NCBI GenBank assembly: GCA_963070105.1
Contig: OY718805.1
Location: forward strand, 4,708,001-4,772,000
DNA length: 64,000 bases
Source of the DNA: Litomosoides sigmodontis
Taxonomy: Eukaryota > Nematoda > Chromadorea > Rhabditida > Onchocercidae
Reading direction: 5' to 3'
Shown here: one piece after another, positions 14,129 through 26,307 of the stretch
Position numbering within the stretch: the first letter of the stretch is position 1
How the letters are laid out: each line of letters opens with the position of its first letter
Notes under the pieces: model-generated
Databases searched by the model: none
What the model saw: only the letters and a program-made list of their open reading frames with translations
What the model was told of the DNA's origin: nothing
Program-made: the position numbers and the translations under genes

Positions 14129-17100
14129 TGAAAATTTTACGGATTTTTATTGTGGAAACTATAAACGAGTAAGGGAATGTTATTATTTCATGTAAATCAC
14201 TTGTTCAGAAAGTAGAAGTAAAAAAGCTGTAGGGAATTGTTCTAACTTGAGTACAACATAGGTAATACGTGTCATGAATATAAGCCAAAACAGGGCGCAT
14301 TTAAAATCCAGTTGGTCCTCCCAGTCATCGCTTAATGGACGAGGTAATGTCCATTCAGTGTAAGGTTTTATACCACGGTCTTCGAGTTCATATTGTGCTT
14401 TGCATATTTGACAACTCTTAAATAATAATAAGTTTAATTTTGCAAAATTATTTTTTCGTCTTGTTATTCTTCACTTTTGCTGACGAAATTTTGCCAAGCT
14501 AACAGTTTTCAATAAGTTCTGTATAATGTTAACGTACTCTCGTATGCATCACATCAAACCAATGTTGGAGACATCGTGAATGTACAAACTGTAGAGAACC
14601 GCGACATTCACACGGAGAAATTAAGTTTGATTCGCTATCTTCTTCCAAGCATATTCTGCAGTTTAGCTTTCGTGTGGAAGACATCTGCCTGCAAGAATTT
14701 GGGGTTCTGTTGATATTTATTATTAAGGTTAAGAACAAATTTAGCATTTCTCACCTTTACATGAAATATTGAAATCTGCAACAAATGACTAAAATAAATG
14801 AGTTTTGAAAAACTTTTCACTTTTCACTTTTCTTTGACCGTGGGCGTAAGAGAAAGTCATTATCTGAATGAGTGGGAGGTGATGTTGTAGCTTCCATTCT
14901 ATTGCTATGTTTGAGCGTCTTTCTCGATGTGTGGAACCGCAACTCAATGACTTGATTGTAGAAAATGATACTTTCTCAGAAATCCTACGATTTTATATTC
15001 TTTACTTTTATTACGTGTATAAATTTCATTTTTTTGTGGTGGCTACATTTTCTTGTCATCATTTGAAAACAAATTGAGTTCTAAGAATAAGCCGAACAAA
15101 GCTAACATGAAAAGTGTATCAATCGGCACTTTGTAACAGTAAGAGGTATAATGTTAGACTTAAAAATTTTTATCCTGTTAGAGAAAAGGAACAAGTGTAC
15201 ATCGTCTAGTCCAAAAATTATAAAAACTACTAAAAAAGTGGTTGGATTGCTTTTGTTCTCTTTTTTTATTCAAAAAATAGTGCGACAGGAAATATCCAGA
15301 AAATAGTCAGTTGTAGTTAAATGTGGTGAGTTTTTGCACACAGTTTTTGGAAAATAACCTATTTTTCAAAAATTTCCGCCTTGCCTATGCCAAAGTAAAA
15401 ACATTTCGTACTCATCTCATAGCTGAACAAAAATTCGTTCAAGGGGCCTATGCTTTTTAGATACACTAAATAATGCTCAATGCTGATTGGTTCTCGATTT
15501 TCAACTTTATGACAAATTTTTTTTCGATTTTTTTTCTCGATAAAAAGCATATTTGTCGTAAAGCCATGAAGTTGAAAACTTTGTGACTTTATGACAAATG
15601 CGTTTTTTGTTTCGCCGGTCATTTTCTTATACAACATGGGGTGTCTTTTACTGGTTATATCAGTGACTTTAAGGTTATGTATCTTCGGATGACGTCTGGT
15701 ACTGAAAATTTGCCGTGTGCGTATGCATACATCGAGTTTACAAATCAGCCAACAGTCCCTATCGCACTGCAAAATAATGGCATCGAATTTAAGGGTCGAT
15801 GCTTGCGGTTTGTTCTATTGCTTTGATGTGCTCTTTAAATTTTCATTTATTTACATAAAATATCCGACTTAGTGAATACTTAATGTCATCTACCAGACTA
15901 TTGTGTTTGTGATTAGTCATAACTAAGAAAATGCTATTACTTGGTTTTTAAATACCATAATTTTTGAAGATAGGAGTAGAATTTTAAAGTTAAATTGCTT
16001 GTTCATAAATGTTGAACGTCATTAAAAAGGTGCGATAAGCACATTGATTTTCTTTGACTTCAAAATCTTTGAAATATTGGAGTGATTTGCAGCATACAGC
16101 ACTCTCGAGTTGCAATAATCAAACCTGAAAGAAAAACAGCGGACATGGCATTACAGGAGGTTGAGGAAGCAATTCGGGTTAATCAAAATCCTGATAAAGC
16201 TGCTAATGCCCTCAGTAAACTGAACCAAGGATTGGGTAAATTTTGTTTTTCCCAGATGTAGACCCCTGGTTTATGTTTTTTTATCGTTTTAATCAGTTAA
16301 TGATTTTAAAAATCGTTGAAGATTTTCTCGAATAGTTTTTTTTTTGCATGTGGAGGCATATTAACCATTGATTGGCATGTATAAACTTCGTTTATTATAC
16401 TGTACGGAAATTTGTCTGAAGAAGATATAATGGAGGCTTTTTTTTACGAATGTTTTAGGAATGGATCGAAGTTATTCTCCTTTACGACGATCTGGATCAC
16501 CTCGTCGTCATCGAAGTCGAAGTTCAAGCAGGCGACGACGATCACGATCACGATCAAAGTATGCTTAACCCAGTTAATATTTCTTCAACCACTCTAATAA
16601 TTTTAATAACTTGTTTTCTAAAAATATGCAAAAGTCAAGAAATATTAACATGTTGTGCAAGACCGTTCTTTAGGTCACGCCGTAGACATCGTAGCAAATC
16701 TAAAGACCGACGCTCTCGAAGCAGATCACGGTATTTCTTCCATTATATTTTTTTCATAGCTAGATGTAACACAAAGCAATTCGTTTTTGCTCATCATTTC
16801 TGTCACTATTTTGTATTTGCGCTATTTCGTTTTCACTGTTTCATAGAGTTTCACCTAGCAGGAACTGATTTTAAAGAAATGATGACTTTTTTATATAATA
16901 TGAGTCACTGCAAGACTTTTGAAGCTTATTAATGTTTATTATAGCGAACATCGTAGACGTTCTCATTCTCGTCATCGAAGGCTTTCACGTTCAAAAGATA
17001 GAAAAGAAAAAGATAAAGAAAAGGTAAAGATCTTGTTTATTCCAATGATTTTTTAAATTCAATATTTTGAAATTTATGAAACGTCATCATGTTATGAGTT

Positions 17101-18313
17101 TTACAGGAACGACGTGACAAAGAGAAAGAAAGGGAAAAGAAGGAACGCAAAAGAAGCAGAAGTCGCACACCTCACAAGAAGGATGATAGGCGTGAGCGTG
17201 ATAAGGATAAGGTTTATGCTCTTTTAATGCATATCAAAAAATTGGAAAAGAATTTCCATGAGAATTTTAGTGTGAACAAGAGTTTTTTAGTTTTAGTACA
17301 GTCTTGTTTTCAGGATAAAAAGGAAAAGGATCACGAGAGTAACAGCCGCAAAGATAAAGAAAGGAATAGTCGAAGTGAAAGAAATGATAAGAAAGAAGAG
17401 AAAGATCATGATAAGGCAAAAAAGAATTCTCGTAAAGAGAAAGAGCGTGAAAGGAGTAGTAGAAAAGGTGACAACAAAAGTGGTTCACTTAAATCGGAAG
17501 TGAAGCTTCAGATCGAACATGTTAGCATAAACTTAAAAGTATTTCTGTAAACTCATAGGGCAAGAATTTCTCAGTAATTTTTTTGCATATCATAGTTATT
17601 CAATATAGACTACAGAAGGACAGAATAGGCTTGAATTATATTTGGTTGTAAAAGTTTTTTACGAAGATTAGTGCTATAAAATGATAAAGCATATTTTGTT
17701 TGATTTTATAGGTGAGATGCCTTCTTGATATCAATTTGAGGTCTTTTTTTAGGGTGAAAGCATGGAAGTAGATCACCCAGAGCAGATAACAGCTTCGGAT
17801 GAAACAGCTATGAGGGAAAGGTTAATGGAAAAAGTTTTAGCACGTAATGGACCGAAGAAAGAAGGAGGCACAGATGTTGAGATGGTGGACACTGATAAAG
17901 AAAAGTACTGTCATTTTTTCGGAATTGGGGTTGTTCGGAAATTTGACACTTATCTCATTTTCTTTCCAATTTATTCTTAGGCTAAGTGCGAAAGATTGCC
18001 TATTGTTATTTTTTGCTTTAAATATTTTTAATAAATATTTTCTTATATCTAGCTTGAAAGTCTACTGGAAAAGAAATTGGCGTATATCTTATCTCACGTT
18101 CTTTCCAAATTAAGACCAATACGATTTCAAATTTTCCATCGTGAGATCCCGTTTTCAGGTTTTATAGTTAATTAAAAAGTTCCTTCATTGGTATTAGTAA
18201 TTTTCAGAGATGAACAAGAATCGAAAGGAAGCAGCATCGTTGATGGTGAGCCTTTTCGGAAGAAATCTCGGAAGCGCTCAAAATCTTCTAGCTCATCATC
18301 TAATTCTGAATAA
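11060..18313 (+). CDS. SREK1/SFRS12-like SR splicing regulator (C. elegans RSP-7 type)
   Basis: Nuclear RNA-binding protein of the SRrp86/SREK1 family that modulates SR-protein-dependent splicing. Fourteen exons join in phase: 11060-11176, 11481-11634, 11908-12026, 12079-12114, 13089-13265, 15674-15807, 16093-16235, 16459-16558, 16674-16730, 16945-17023, 17107-17211, 17314-17499, 17753-17904 and 18208-18313 (554 aa). RRM1 spans about residues 7-88 ([31 protein letters not shown]). A linker carries the family signature [13 protein letters not shown]2 spans about 176-250 ([17 protein letters not shown]). An RS domain (about 295-420) and an E/K-rich stretch follow, then a basic Ser-rich C-terminus. 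The ATG lies 5 bases after a TTTTTATAG acceptor, suggesting trans-splicing. The 2.4-kb intron 13266-15673 hosts a minus-strand gene. The RS domain is split over several very small exons. Confidence 0.93.
12463..12663 (-). other. Open reading frame with a PAM2-like stretch inside an SREK1 intron
   Basis: A 66-codon ATG-initiated frame on the minus strand of the 12115-13088 intron. It contains AKEFHP, which matches the A-x-E-F-x-P core of PAM2 motifs that bind the MLLE domain of poly(A)-binding protein; the upstream Leu-Asn of the motif is absent. No partner exon was found. It may be a chance ORF or a relic of a retrocopied gene. Confidence 0.15.
13577..14684 (-). CDS. RING-CH (MARCH-type) membrane E3 ubiquitin ligase, nested in an SREK1 intron
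   Basis: Predicted E3 ligase that would ubiquitinate membrane proteins from endomembranes. Four exons join in phase: 14538-14684, 14247-14416, 13811-13860 and 13577-13722 (170 aa). The RING-CH C4HC3 pattern is complete across exons 1 and 2: CRIC, then CECRG, H in FVHSRC, then CQIC with the conserved HWFD. After it come two hydrophobic segments ([17 protein letters not shown] and [20 protein letters not shown]), the usual MARCH double-pass arrangement, and a short Lys-rich tail. The start ATG follows a TTCTTGCAG acceptor by four bases, suggesting trans-splicing as an independent transcript. The whole gene sits antisense inside intron 13266-15673 of the SREK1-like gene. The exact MARCH subfamily is not resolved. 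Confidence 0.88.
14052..14126. repeat. (AT)n microsatellite
   Basis: About 37 AT dinucleotides broken by two TACA interruptions. It lies in the SREK1 intron, within the intron between exons 2 and 3 of the nested RING-CH gene. Confidence 0.95.
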
Positions 18314-21123
18314 ATGCCAATATTTGTTCGTTCTTTGTATGATCAATTAACCTTCAATCGGAGTTGCAATAATTGCCATTTTCTTCAGCTGTAATTCTTT
18401 GCTTACACTTATCAAAAGGACAATATAACAACAAACTCATATGTCATAAAGAGTCTAAGTAATGAATTTAATCATATAGTTATGGCAGTTTGCAACACTT
18501 TTGCAGCATAATTCATGAAGACCTATGTCAAAAGTTGTCCCTTTTTAATAGAGCTATGGAAAATGCAAAAAATGAAATATGAGAGACATGGATTACATCA
18601 AAAATGCTTAAGCTATTAATGATAATTCTTCCGCTGAGTGCATTTTGTCATTGAAATTAAATCAAATAATTCCAAATGAGACGGAAGTTTCACTACAAGA
18701 TGTAATATGCAATAAGAGTTAATACCTCACACAAACATAACTTCGATCGTAATGAGCTAGAAGTATAAAAGTACACCGCTTGCGCTTGTAATGATATATA
18801 ACTTGGCTGTTACTATTGCCATTCTAAAGTGAATTTGTCAGAAGTTCGTAATTGTTCACGCATGTACTTCTACATATACAAGGTTTTAGGTATGGATTAT
18901 CCTTTTGAAGATAATCTGTGAAAAAGAGATAGTCATCCTAATTTAATTTCCTCCGACACTATCTCAGTTGAAATACTTATTCAGTCTTCTTTTACGCAGT
19001 TTGTTTTTTACGTTGATGCCACCACGGATTGCTATTGTTTATCTCCCAAACAGTGTGCTTACTAATGCAAAGCTTTGTACGGCAGCAGACTGTATAGTTT
19101 GGTAAACTGTCTTGTAATATTTCACGTTTTGTCTCTCATGAATGACGAAAGTCATAACATCTCTTCATCAACACTTATTATTGCGGTGCGGGTTGATGCT
19201 GTAATTCCTCAATATTTTGGCATAACGCTCTACTTTGCTAGGAACGGTAGCTGTATCACTTAGGACCTAAATTAAAAAAAAAGGAATATTAAGATGCCCT
19301 TTAGGGTCTTCTTCAGGCCGTGTCTTCCCAAACAGTGTGAGTTTTAAAGTACTTTCTGGTCAAGAGTACTACATTGGTGGCATGAATTGTGTAGTTTTAA
19401 GGAATAGGGAAAATCGCGCTTGTGATCATTCTTTAAAGGGAACAAAGGTTAATATATATTAGGACAGCAATCGAGCGTACTTGTTTAAATTGAGTAAGCA
19501 GCATGCTGAATTAGAAGTTGTATTGTCCGCGTTTTTTAAGCAGGAAATTGTAAGTTAACCCTTTTCATGTGGCTTGAAGTTTTTCAATTTTTCACTAATC
19601 CGTCTTTATTACTTTTACACAAAATTTAAGTGAGTTGTTTGTTGTCATTTTATAGAGTACATACTGCTAATTTCACTTTTCCATATCTCTTCCCTATCTA
19701 GTTGTAAAGGCAATTAGTATCTATTTCCAATAGTGAGTGAAACAAAACCAATCAGAATCTGTGATCGGAGGAGTGCTAGAATCACTAAATTTTGAAGAAC
19801 ATTATTATAAATCACGAAATGGTGTGTTTCCGAATGCTACTACTAATTAGTATGCAAGGTTGGTTGTGAGAGAAGTTAAATGATAAAGTTACGTGGGAAT
19901 ATGAAATGCGTAACTGTGATATTAATATAGTAGAGTTTCGTACTGTACACTTGATGGAATACATATAGAAATTTGATTAGAATAATAACAGGTTTAACTT
20001 TCATCATATTTCTTGTGGAAAAAATAATATTTAAAAAGGTGGTAATGAGGTTAGCTATATAGCATCAAACATTTCCAATTTCGGCGTCACAAGCATTCTA
20101 CTAGAAATATCAGTGTAGGAGAAAGCAAGACTCGTTACTTTACGTCACAGCTACTTAGTACTTCCAGTACTAACTCTGTAAGTGTTCCAGTACTTCCAGT
20201 ACTAACTCTGTAAGTGTTCCAAGATACATAAATTCGTGGTGTCTGGATGTGATGATGTTGGGACGCTCTAATACTGGGAATGAAGCCACTAAGTTGTCCA
20301 GTTATTTTTCACTGTTTTTGACAGTAGCTGCGTCCATTTTACTGGATGATAGAACTAAGATTTCAAAGCTGTCCTTTAGTGTGTAACTCGAGATGCTTGC
20401 TACAAAAATGTGTAAAAGTTGATGGTATGTTACTTCAATAAAATAAGAAATGTAAGCTGTGAAAATATTAGAAGTTAGAGGTAACTATAACTGTTCAGGA
20501 AAGGAACACAGTGGTTGATTTGATCCGAAATAGGAAAGTGCTACCAACAAATTTTGATAAATTCAAGCTGGACGACTGACTGGAAAAGGTCATAAGCAAT
20601 TGAAGAATTGGGGAGCGGTTTTTTGTGCACTGATTTTGTTTATTATTGCTTTCTTTGACCAATCCAGGATATTTTTCCATCTCATCCGATAAATTTTGAC
20701 ACATCAGAAAATGAAACACTGCTGCAGTACTTCATGTAATTCCATTGCATGTGGTAAGCTTCATCTCTTTGAGAATGCGAAAAAGTATGAGATGGACATC
20801 TAACTTACCTCCACTTAGCCCAGAAATATTCGTGAGCATCTCACACCATCAGCTATTTATGATTACGTAAATTACGTCCAACGGACAGGACCGCACTGTG
20901 TAGTTCACGGCTCGCCCACCTTTGCAGTGAAGACCATCGACAGCTGCCGGGAGATGCATGCCCGCTTTGCTTCAGTTGTAGAAACAGATTCCTTGAAATT
21001 TCTGTCTACTTCTCACTTTTATTTGTCCTTCATTTCACAAATTCCTTCCTTATTTCTTACCACACTTCTTGTTCTCTAACCTTCATTTTGCGTTTCGTTA
21101 TCTGTGATTTGGGATTTTTTCAG
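18314..21123. other. 2.8-kb intergenic stretch
   Basis: Holds the 3' flank of the SREK1-like gene and the 5' flank of the nucleotidase. Only short chance ORFs were seen. A 32-bp direct tandem duplication lies at about 20157-20222. The stretch from about 20800 to 21120 is less AT-rich and may be promoter sequence, but no specific element was recognised. Confidence 0.5.
20157..20222. repeat. 32-bp tandem duplication
   Basis: Two adjacent near-perfect copies of a 32-bp unit that begins ACTTCCAGTACTAACTCTGT. Confidence 0.85.
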
Positions 21124-24105
21124 ATGCCAAATAATGACACGGATTTGGAAAAGAAGCAGGAGATGTTTAGAAGTTGCTGTTTTTTAACTCAATTGGTGGC
21201 ACTGTCAGTAAGTGTTGCTCAACGAGCCGGCAACATTATCAAGGTTGCATCTACCGATAATTGTATATCTTCCTCCTTATACCGCTTTGTATCATCTTTG
21301 ATATAGCAGATAGAGTTAGGGGTGAAGTCGGGGTTTTTCAAAAAGTTAAATTACTTAAATTGTAATGAATTTCAAATTTCTGCTTTGGCTTTACAGCAAG
21401 TGTTACAAATATATTGCTGCCGAGAACTTACATTCATTAATTGTACTGTATAGAAGTCTGAAATGATAATATATTCAGGGAAAATTGCAAGTTTTCATGA
21501 GGCTTGATATTATTATTCCATGCAGACATCTAAGAAGAATAATCAGTGCAACAGTAAACCTCTTTTTATTTGCAGGAATGGGCTTTCAGTGGCACCGGCA
21601 AATCATATTATAAGGGGCCTATTAGTTTACGAGACTTATATACGGATGCCGATATTGCTGCGGAAGACTGTATTATTTCATCATTACGCAAGCATTTTGG
21701 CGATGATCTGAAAGTTATTGGCGAAGAGGCAAGAAATCCGTTTTCGTTGAAAATTTTTTTCACTCAGTTATTTTGTTTAATTCGATAACATTTTACTGTC
21801 CTTTATTGTTAAAAAAAAAAAGGATTTTTTTATTTAAAACATGTCTATCAGGGAAATATGCACTTTGAACAAAAAATGACGGATATATTGCATATGACTA
21901 CTAATTTTCGAATAATCCAAATTTAAACTTCATTTTATAGAACAGATATTAAAGCACCAAAACGCACAGATGACTTATGTGTTAAACATCCATCGTGTAG
22001 TGCTGTTTTTTGACTACTATCTCTCTGCTGAGTACAAACAACTTAAAGTAAATAAAGTAGCGAAGTGAAAGGAAATTAACATTTTACATCCATTTTTAAA
22101 CAATTCTTAATATTACTGGTAGTGGGAGGGCTGTTAAAAAGATTAAAATATATATTGCCTACTTTACAGAGCATTAAACCAACAGGAACAAATGTGGTAA
22201 ATGATTTTGATCCCAGTGTTTTGATGCATGATAATGAGTGTAGTGACGAAGTTCGCAAAATAACATCGAATGACGTATGTTCTGCTTAGTCGCTGTTTTT
22301 CTTAATTATTCACTGATACGTCAGTATTACATTTACTGTAGTGTCAAAATTGAGTCGAGTTTCCTCTTAATTTTAATTTTGTGACGATTTTTGTCACAGT
22401 TTCTGTTACAAATGTGACAGTTTTGCAGGTAGTAATTTGGGTAGATCCTTTGGATGGAACTTACGAATTAGTTGCAGCCGAAGGCGATATATGTAAATTT
22501 TATTTTCACCGTCAAATATTAATTTTGATCATTTAGTCTTAACAAATTAACTTGCAGAACTTGTTTTTAGCATCAGGATAATTCTGTAGGTCGGATCATT
22601 GTTTGTTTTCATGTGCAATTCTCTTCTCTTCAGTATGCTAATGTTTTTTTTGTCTTTAAAAAGTACTGAAGAAACATGGATGTTGATGTATCACAGTCGT
22701 TTTGATGATTGAAGAACTAGAATAAAACTTCATCATATGAGAAATATGAAAACAAGGTGTTGATTTTGTAGCTCGGCAGCAAGAAGTGACCGTACTGATT
22801 GGAGTATCGTATCAAGGGAGGCCAGTGGCTGGTGTAATACACCAGCCTTTTTGGGGAACCAATGCCATAGGTCGCACAGTTTGGGCAATCAAAGGACTAG
22901 GTGTTTATGGCATGGAAGTTATCAAAGGTACTACTTTAAATAGTTCTTCAAGTTGTAGAGAATGTGTTGTAAAATTCTCAGGCCTAATATCTTCAGCAAA
23001 TTCTCTAGCAGCGAATAGCAGGTTTTCGTCATGAAATGGTCTAATTTTTCCTTATATCTTTCTACAGTAATTTCTATGCCATATCTCCATTTCCGTCAGT
23101 TACAATGCATTTTCATTGTAATACCTTTATTATAGGCAATTCACGACGATATGCTGTTACAACGCGAAGTCATTCTACCGCTCAAATTCGTGACACAATA
23201 AATATTATGAAGGAAAAGAATCTAATTAGCGATGCCGAATTTGTTGGTGGAGCTGGGTTTAAAGTACGTTATTTGGACGATTCATTTGCTATTAATGTGT
23301 TATAAAGTAAAATTTTTATGTAAAATTCTTTTTTGGTAGCGGATAGCTTAAATTTCTAGGACTCATTTTTGTTACATCATGTTATACATTTCGAGACAGT
23401 ACAAGACCATCCTGCATGTCTGTAAATAGTAATTATTGAGATTTACAGCAGAGAGGCTTGTTCTAAAAGTAAAATTTACTCTGTTGGTAATACACATTAC
23501 ACACATATGTATGCTTCTCCACCGATATTTTCTGTGAAAAATTAAGATGTAATAGTACATATTTGTATATTTGGTACTTTCACTTCATATCAAAGCGGTA
23601 TTTTTTTAGGTCCTAAAATGTTTGGAAGGTGCTGCTGCCTACGTTTTTCCTAGTCCTGGTTGTAAAAAATGGGACACTTGTGCTCCAGAGGCAATAATTA
23701 CTGCGTCAGGTTTGTTACTGTGAAATATTGGATCTTAGATAAACTATCAATTTCAAGTGAAATCTGTGCATTTCTTTAGGTGGCAAACTTACCGACATCT
23801 CAGGAAATGATCTCTATTATGGTGCGGATGCGCAAATAGCAAACGGTAGTGGTGTGCTGGTAACACCTCATTGGGTGAATCATCAGGTTGGTTTTATTGT
23901 GTGCATCACTTATTTCAGTTTTATTTTAGCACTAAGAGTCCGTGTTGGTTAAATTTTTAATCTTCACGTGTCAAGTTTACTCCTCCAAAAGGAAATTTCA
24001 ATTCGATTACAGTACAGAAAGTTTTTATAATTAAAATTTCAGGAATTCATAGATTGCATTCCAGAAAGAATAAAACTGCTTGTTTCTGAATTAGCTCGCA
24101 AATGA
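21124..24105 (+). CDS. BPNT1: 3'(2'),5'-bisphosphate nucleotidase 1 (BPNT1 family)
   Basis: Mg2+-dependent, Li+-sensitive phosphatase that removes the 3'-phosphate of PAP, the sulfation by-product, giving AMP; the family also hydrolyses inositol 1,4-bisphosphate. It acts in the cytosol. Nine exons join in phase: 21124-21243, 21576-21728, 22170-22274, 22429-22492, 22772-22927, 23136-23263, 23610-23709, 23780-23886 and 24043-24105 (331 aa, near the family's usual ~310). Metal-site motifs are present: [13 protein letters not shown] and [14 protein letters not shown], plus VGGAGFK. After DPLDGT the usual KEYTEG is changed to YELVAAEG. The intron after VIGEE starts with GC rather than GT (GAG/GCAAGA). 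The ATG follows TTTTTTCAG directly. A poly(A) signal AATAAA lies at about 24353, followed by a gene-free stretch. Confidence 0.95.
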
Positions 24106-26307
24106 TGTCTTCGTCACATCAGTAAGGTTATGCATGGGCAAGTTTTAATGTACAGTGAAGGGTTATACTCACTGTTATAAATGTTTCTTTTATCTTTTAT
24201 GTGTCTAAAAAATGAGTAATACTGTCATGGTAGTCATTGAAACATCGCTTGTTGTTTGTTATTGTTAGTTTCCATTTGCAGTAATGTGGGATTTCAGTAG
24301 ACATTTGCATCAATTATCTCAAAGTATTTATGTAGCTTTGGGGTAAATCGTTAATAAAATCTCTTTAACTTTTTTTAAATAATGCTTTCATGTTTCACTT
24401 TATCAGTTGGTGATTAGGTGCACTTCAATATACCGATACTAGGAAGTATAAAGTTAATGAATTATCGCTTCAAAAAAAAATTGCCTTGTGTTGGGATGCT
24501 GAAATTTTATGAAAACATATAGTATGATCAGAGAGCTGTATGTGTATGTGTTTTTGTGTGGATCTGCTCGGATCTCGTTTATGTGTGTGTACGCGTGTAT
24601 ATGCCTATTTTTTTCAACAGGAAGATGTGTTGAGTGTAATCTGGGGACGTGAATGCACTAAACTTTATAATCTTTCATTGCTCTCCGTGGTTGCTTTTCA
24701 TTCTTTCACTTTATCAATTCCAGCAATTTGTTCTGTAGAGTACTCTAAGTGAACCATCGTAGTTATCCTATAAGTTACTTCAATTTTTTTTATTTTCGTT
24801 GTGTGTCGGAAAAAATTAAAGGATGCAAAGTTTGTAGTGATTGACTTTTTTGTCACCGTTTTAGTGTCAACTGTAGATGAAAAAAGTTAAAATATCTCAA
24901 ATTCGAGTGAATATGATGGCTTAAATGATCGTCGAATTATATGATATTGTGTAATTATCCTCGTTTAGCTTATCTTCTTTACTGTAAAAACGCGGTCACT
25001 GTAAGCTGTCACCAAGTTAACTATTCATCGTAATTTGCAAGACTTTAACAGACAGATGCATTCAAAGATGTTAGCGGAGTGGGATACGCGAAAGATGATA
25101 ATATGGCGCTAATTTCAACTGCCGCTATTCTTTGACTTCTGTGAAAAAAATCAAAATGTCGTATAACTTATTATAAATAAAGCTGAGGAGATTGAACTTT
25201 GTACAGGAATGTTTATGCTATGTTCAACCACTATGAGATGCATAATTGGGGCAAGAAATTTGAACGAGCCGAGAAAACATCTTGTTGTAAACACTGTAAT
25301 TCAATAATTGAGCTGAAACTGAAAGTTGATTTTGTCCCAATGGCTTGTTACGATTATTGGAAGGCGTTATACTGTAGAAGCAGAAAGTTATCACACAAAT
25401 GAAATGTACATAAAATTCGTCATCATAATTAGCTTCAGAAACAATCTTCTGATATATAATGGAGAGATACAGAGGCTTTTAGTTTAGCCATTAATCTGAT
25501 TTCAAATGACTAGAAATTTGAATATTTTTGCATGATTCATTTCATCGAGTAGCTCAAATTGGATTCGAAAAGTCTGTCTGTTTTTGTGAATGCTTCCATA
25601 AAGCTATCCATCTGTAATAATAGCATGTAATCACAGCAGTAGATATCTATCGATGAAGGTTTTCTTTTGTATTATATAAATTAATTCCCTCTCTGACAAA
25701 TTCATTTCTGTATTCTCGAAATGCTCTTTTGCAATTACAATAGTAGTGCAATCCGTTTAACCGGAAGCTAAGATGAAGTTGTTAGAGTGCTTTCATCTCA
25801 TCATTTTCCATATTCCACTAATACCAAATTCTTACACTTGACCATACTTTATTAGAGATTCAGACATGAGGGAAATGTTTTTGCAGGTCAGTTCTGCTCG
25901 TAAATGAGATCTCTGACACAGTATTTGTTGATATCTGTAATTTTATGGATTTCGCAAACTACTGATACTGTATTGTTTCGTAAAAAAAGTGAATTACTTA
26001 TGAACGATGTGGTAAGACAATTTCTTTGCTGAAAATGACTCATAAAATACAATGCCAAAAAAAAGCAACGATATGGTAGATTGAAGTATCTGTCCGACTC
26101 TACAGATGAGAAATGTACGTGATCTTGTTCCCCTGCTACGCCTTTTTTCTGCAATTGCTTATCGACCAGGCACTGAATTACTTTAGCAGTAGCAAGACGT
26201 GCTATTTTATAGGTTCAATGGTCATCGTAAAGAGCACTTAATCCAACAAGCAACAAATGTTAAGTAAAACTAATCAGAAAAATTCGCAATAAAACGCATT
26301 ATTTTTC
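24106..26307. other. Intergenic stretch
   Basis: 3' flank of the nucleotidase, with AATAAA near 24353. ORFs are short and lack matching splice sites. Upstream exons of the 26308 gene could hide here, but none was recognised. Confidence 0.45.
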
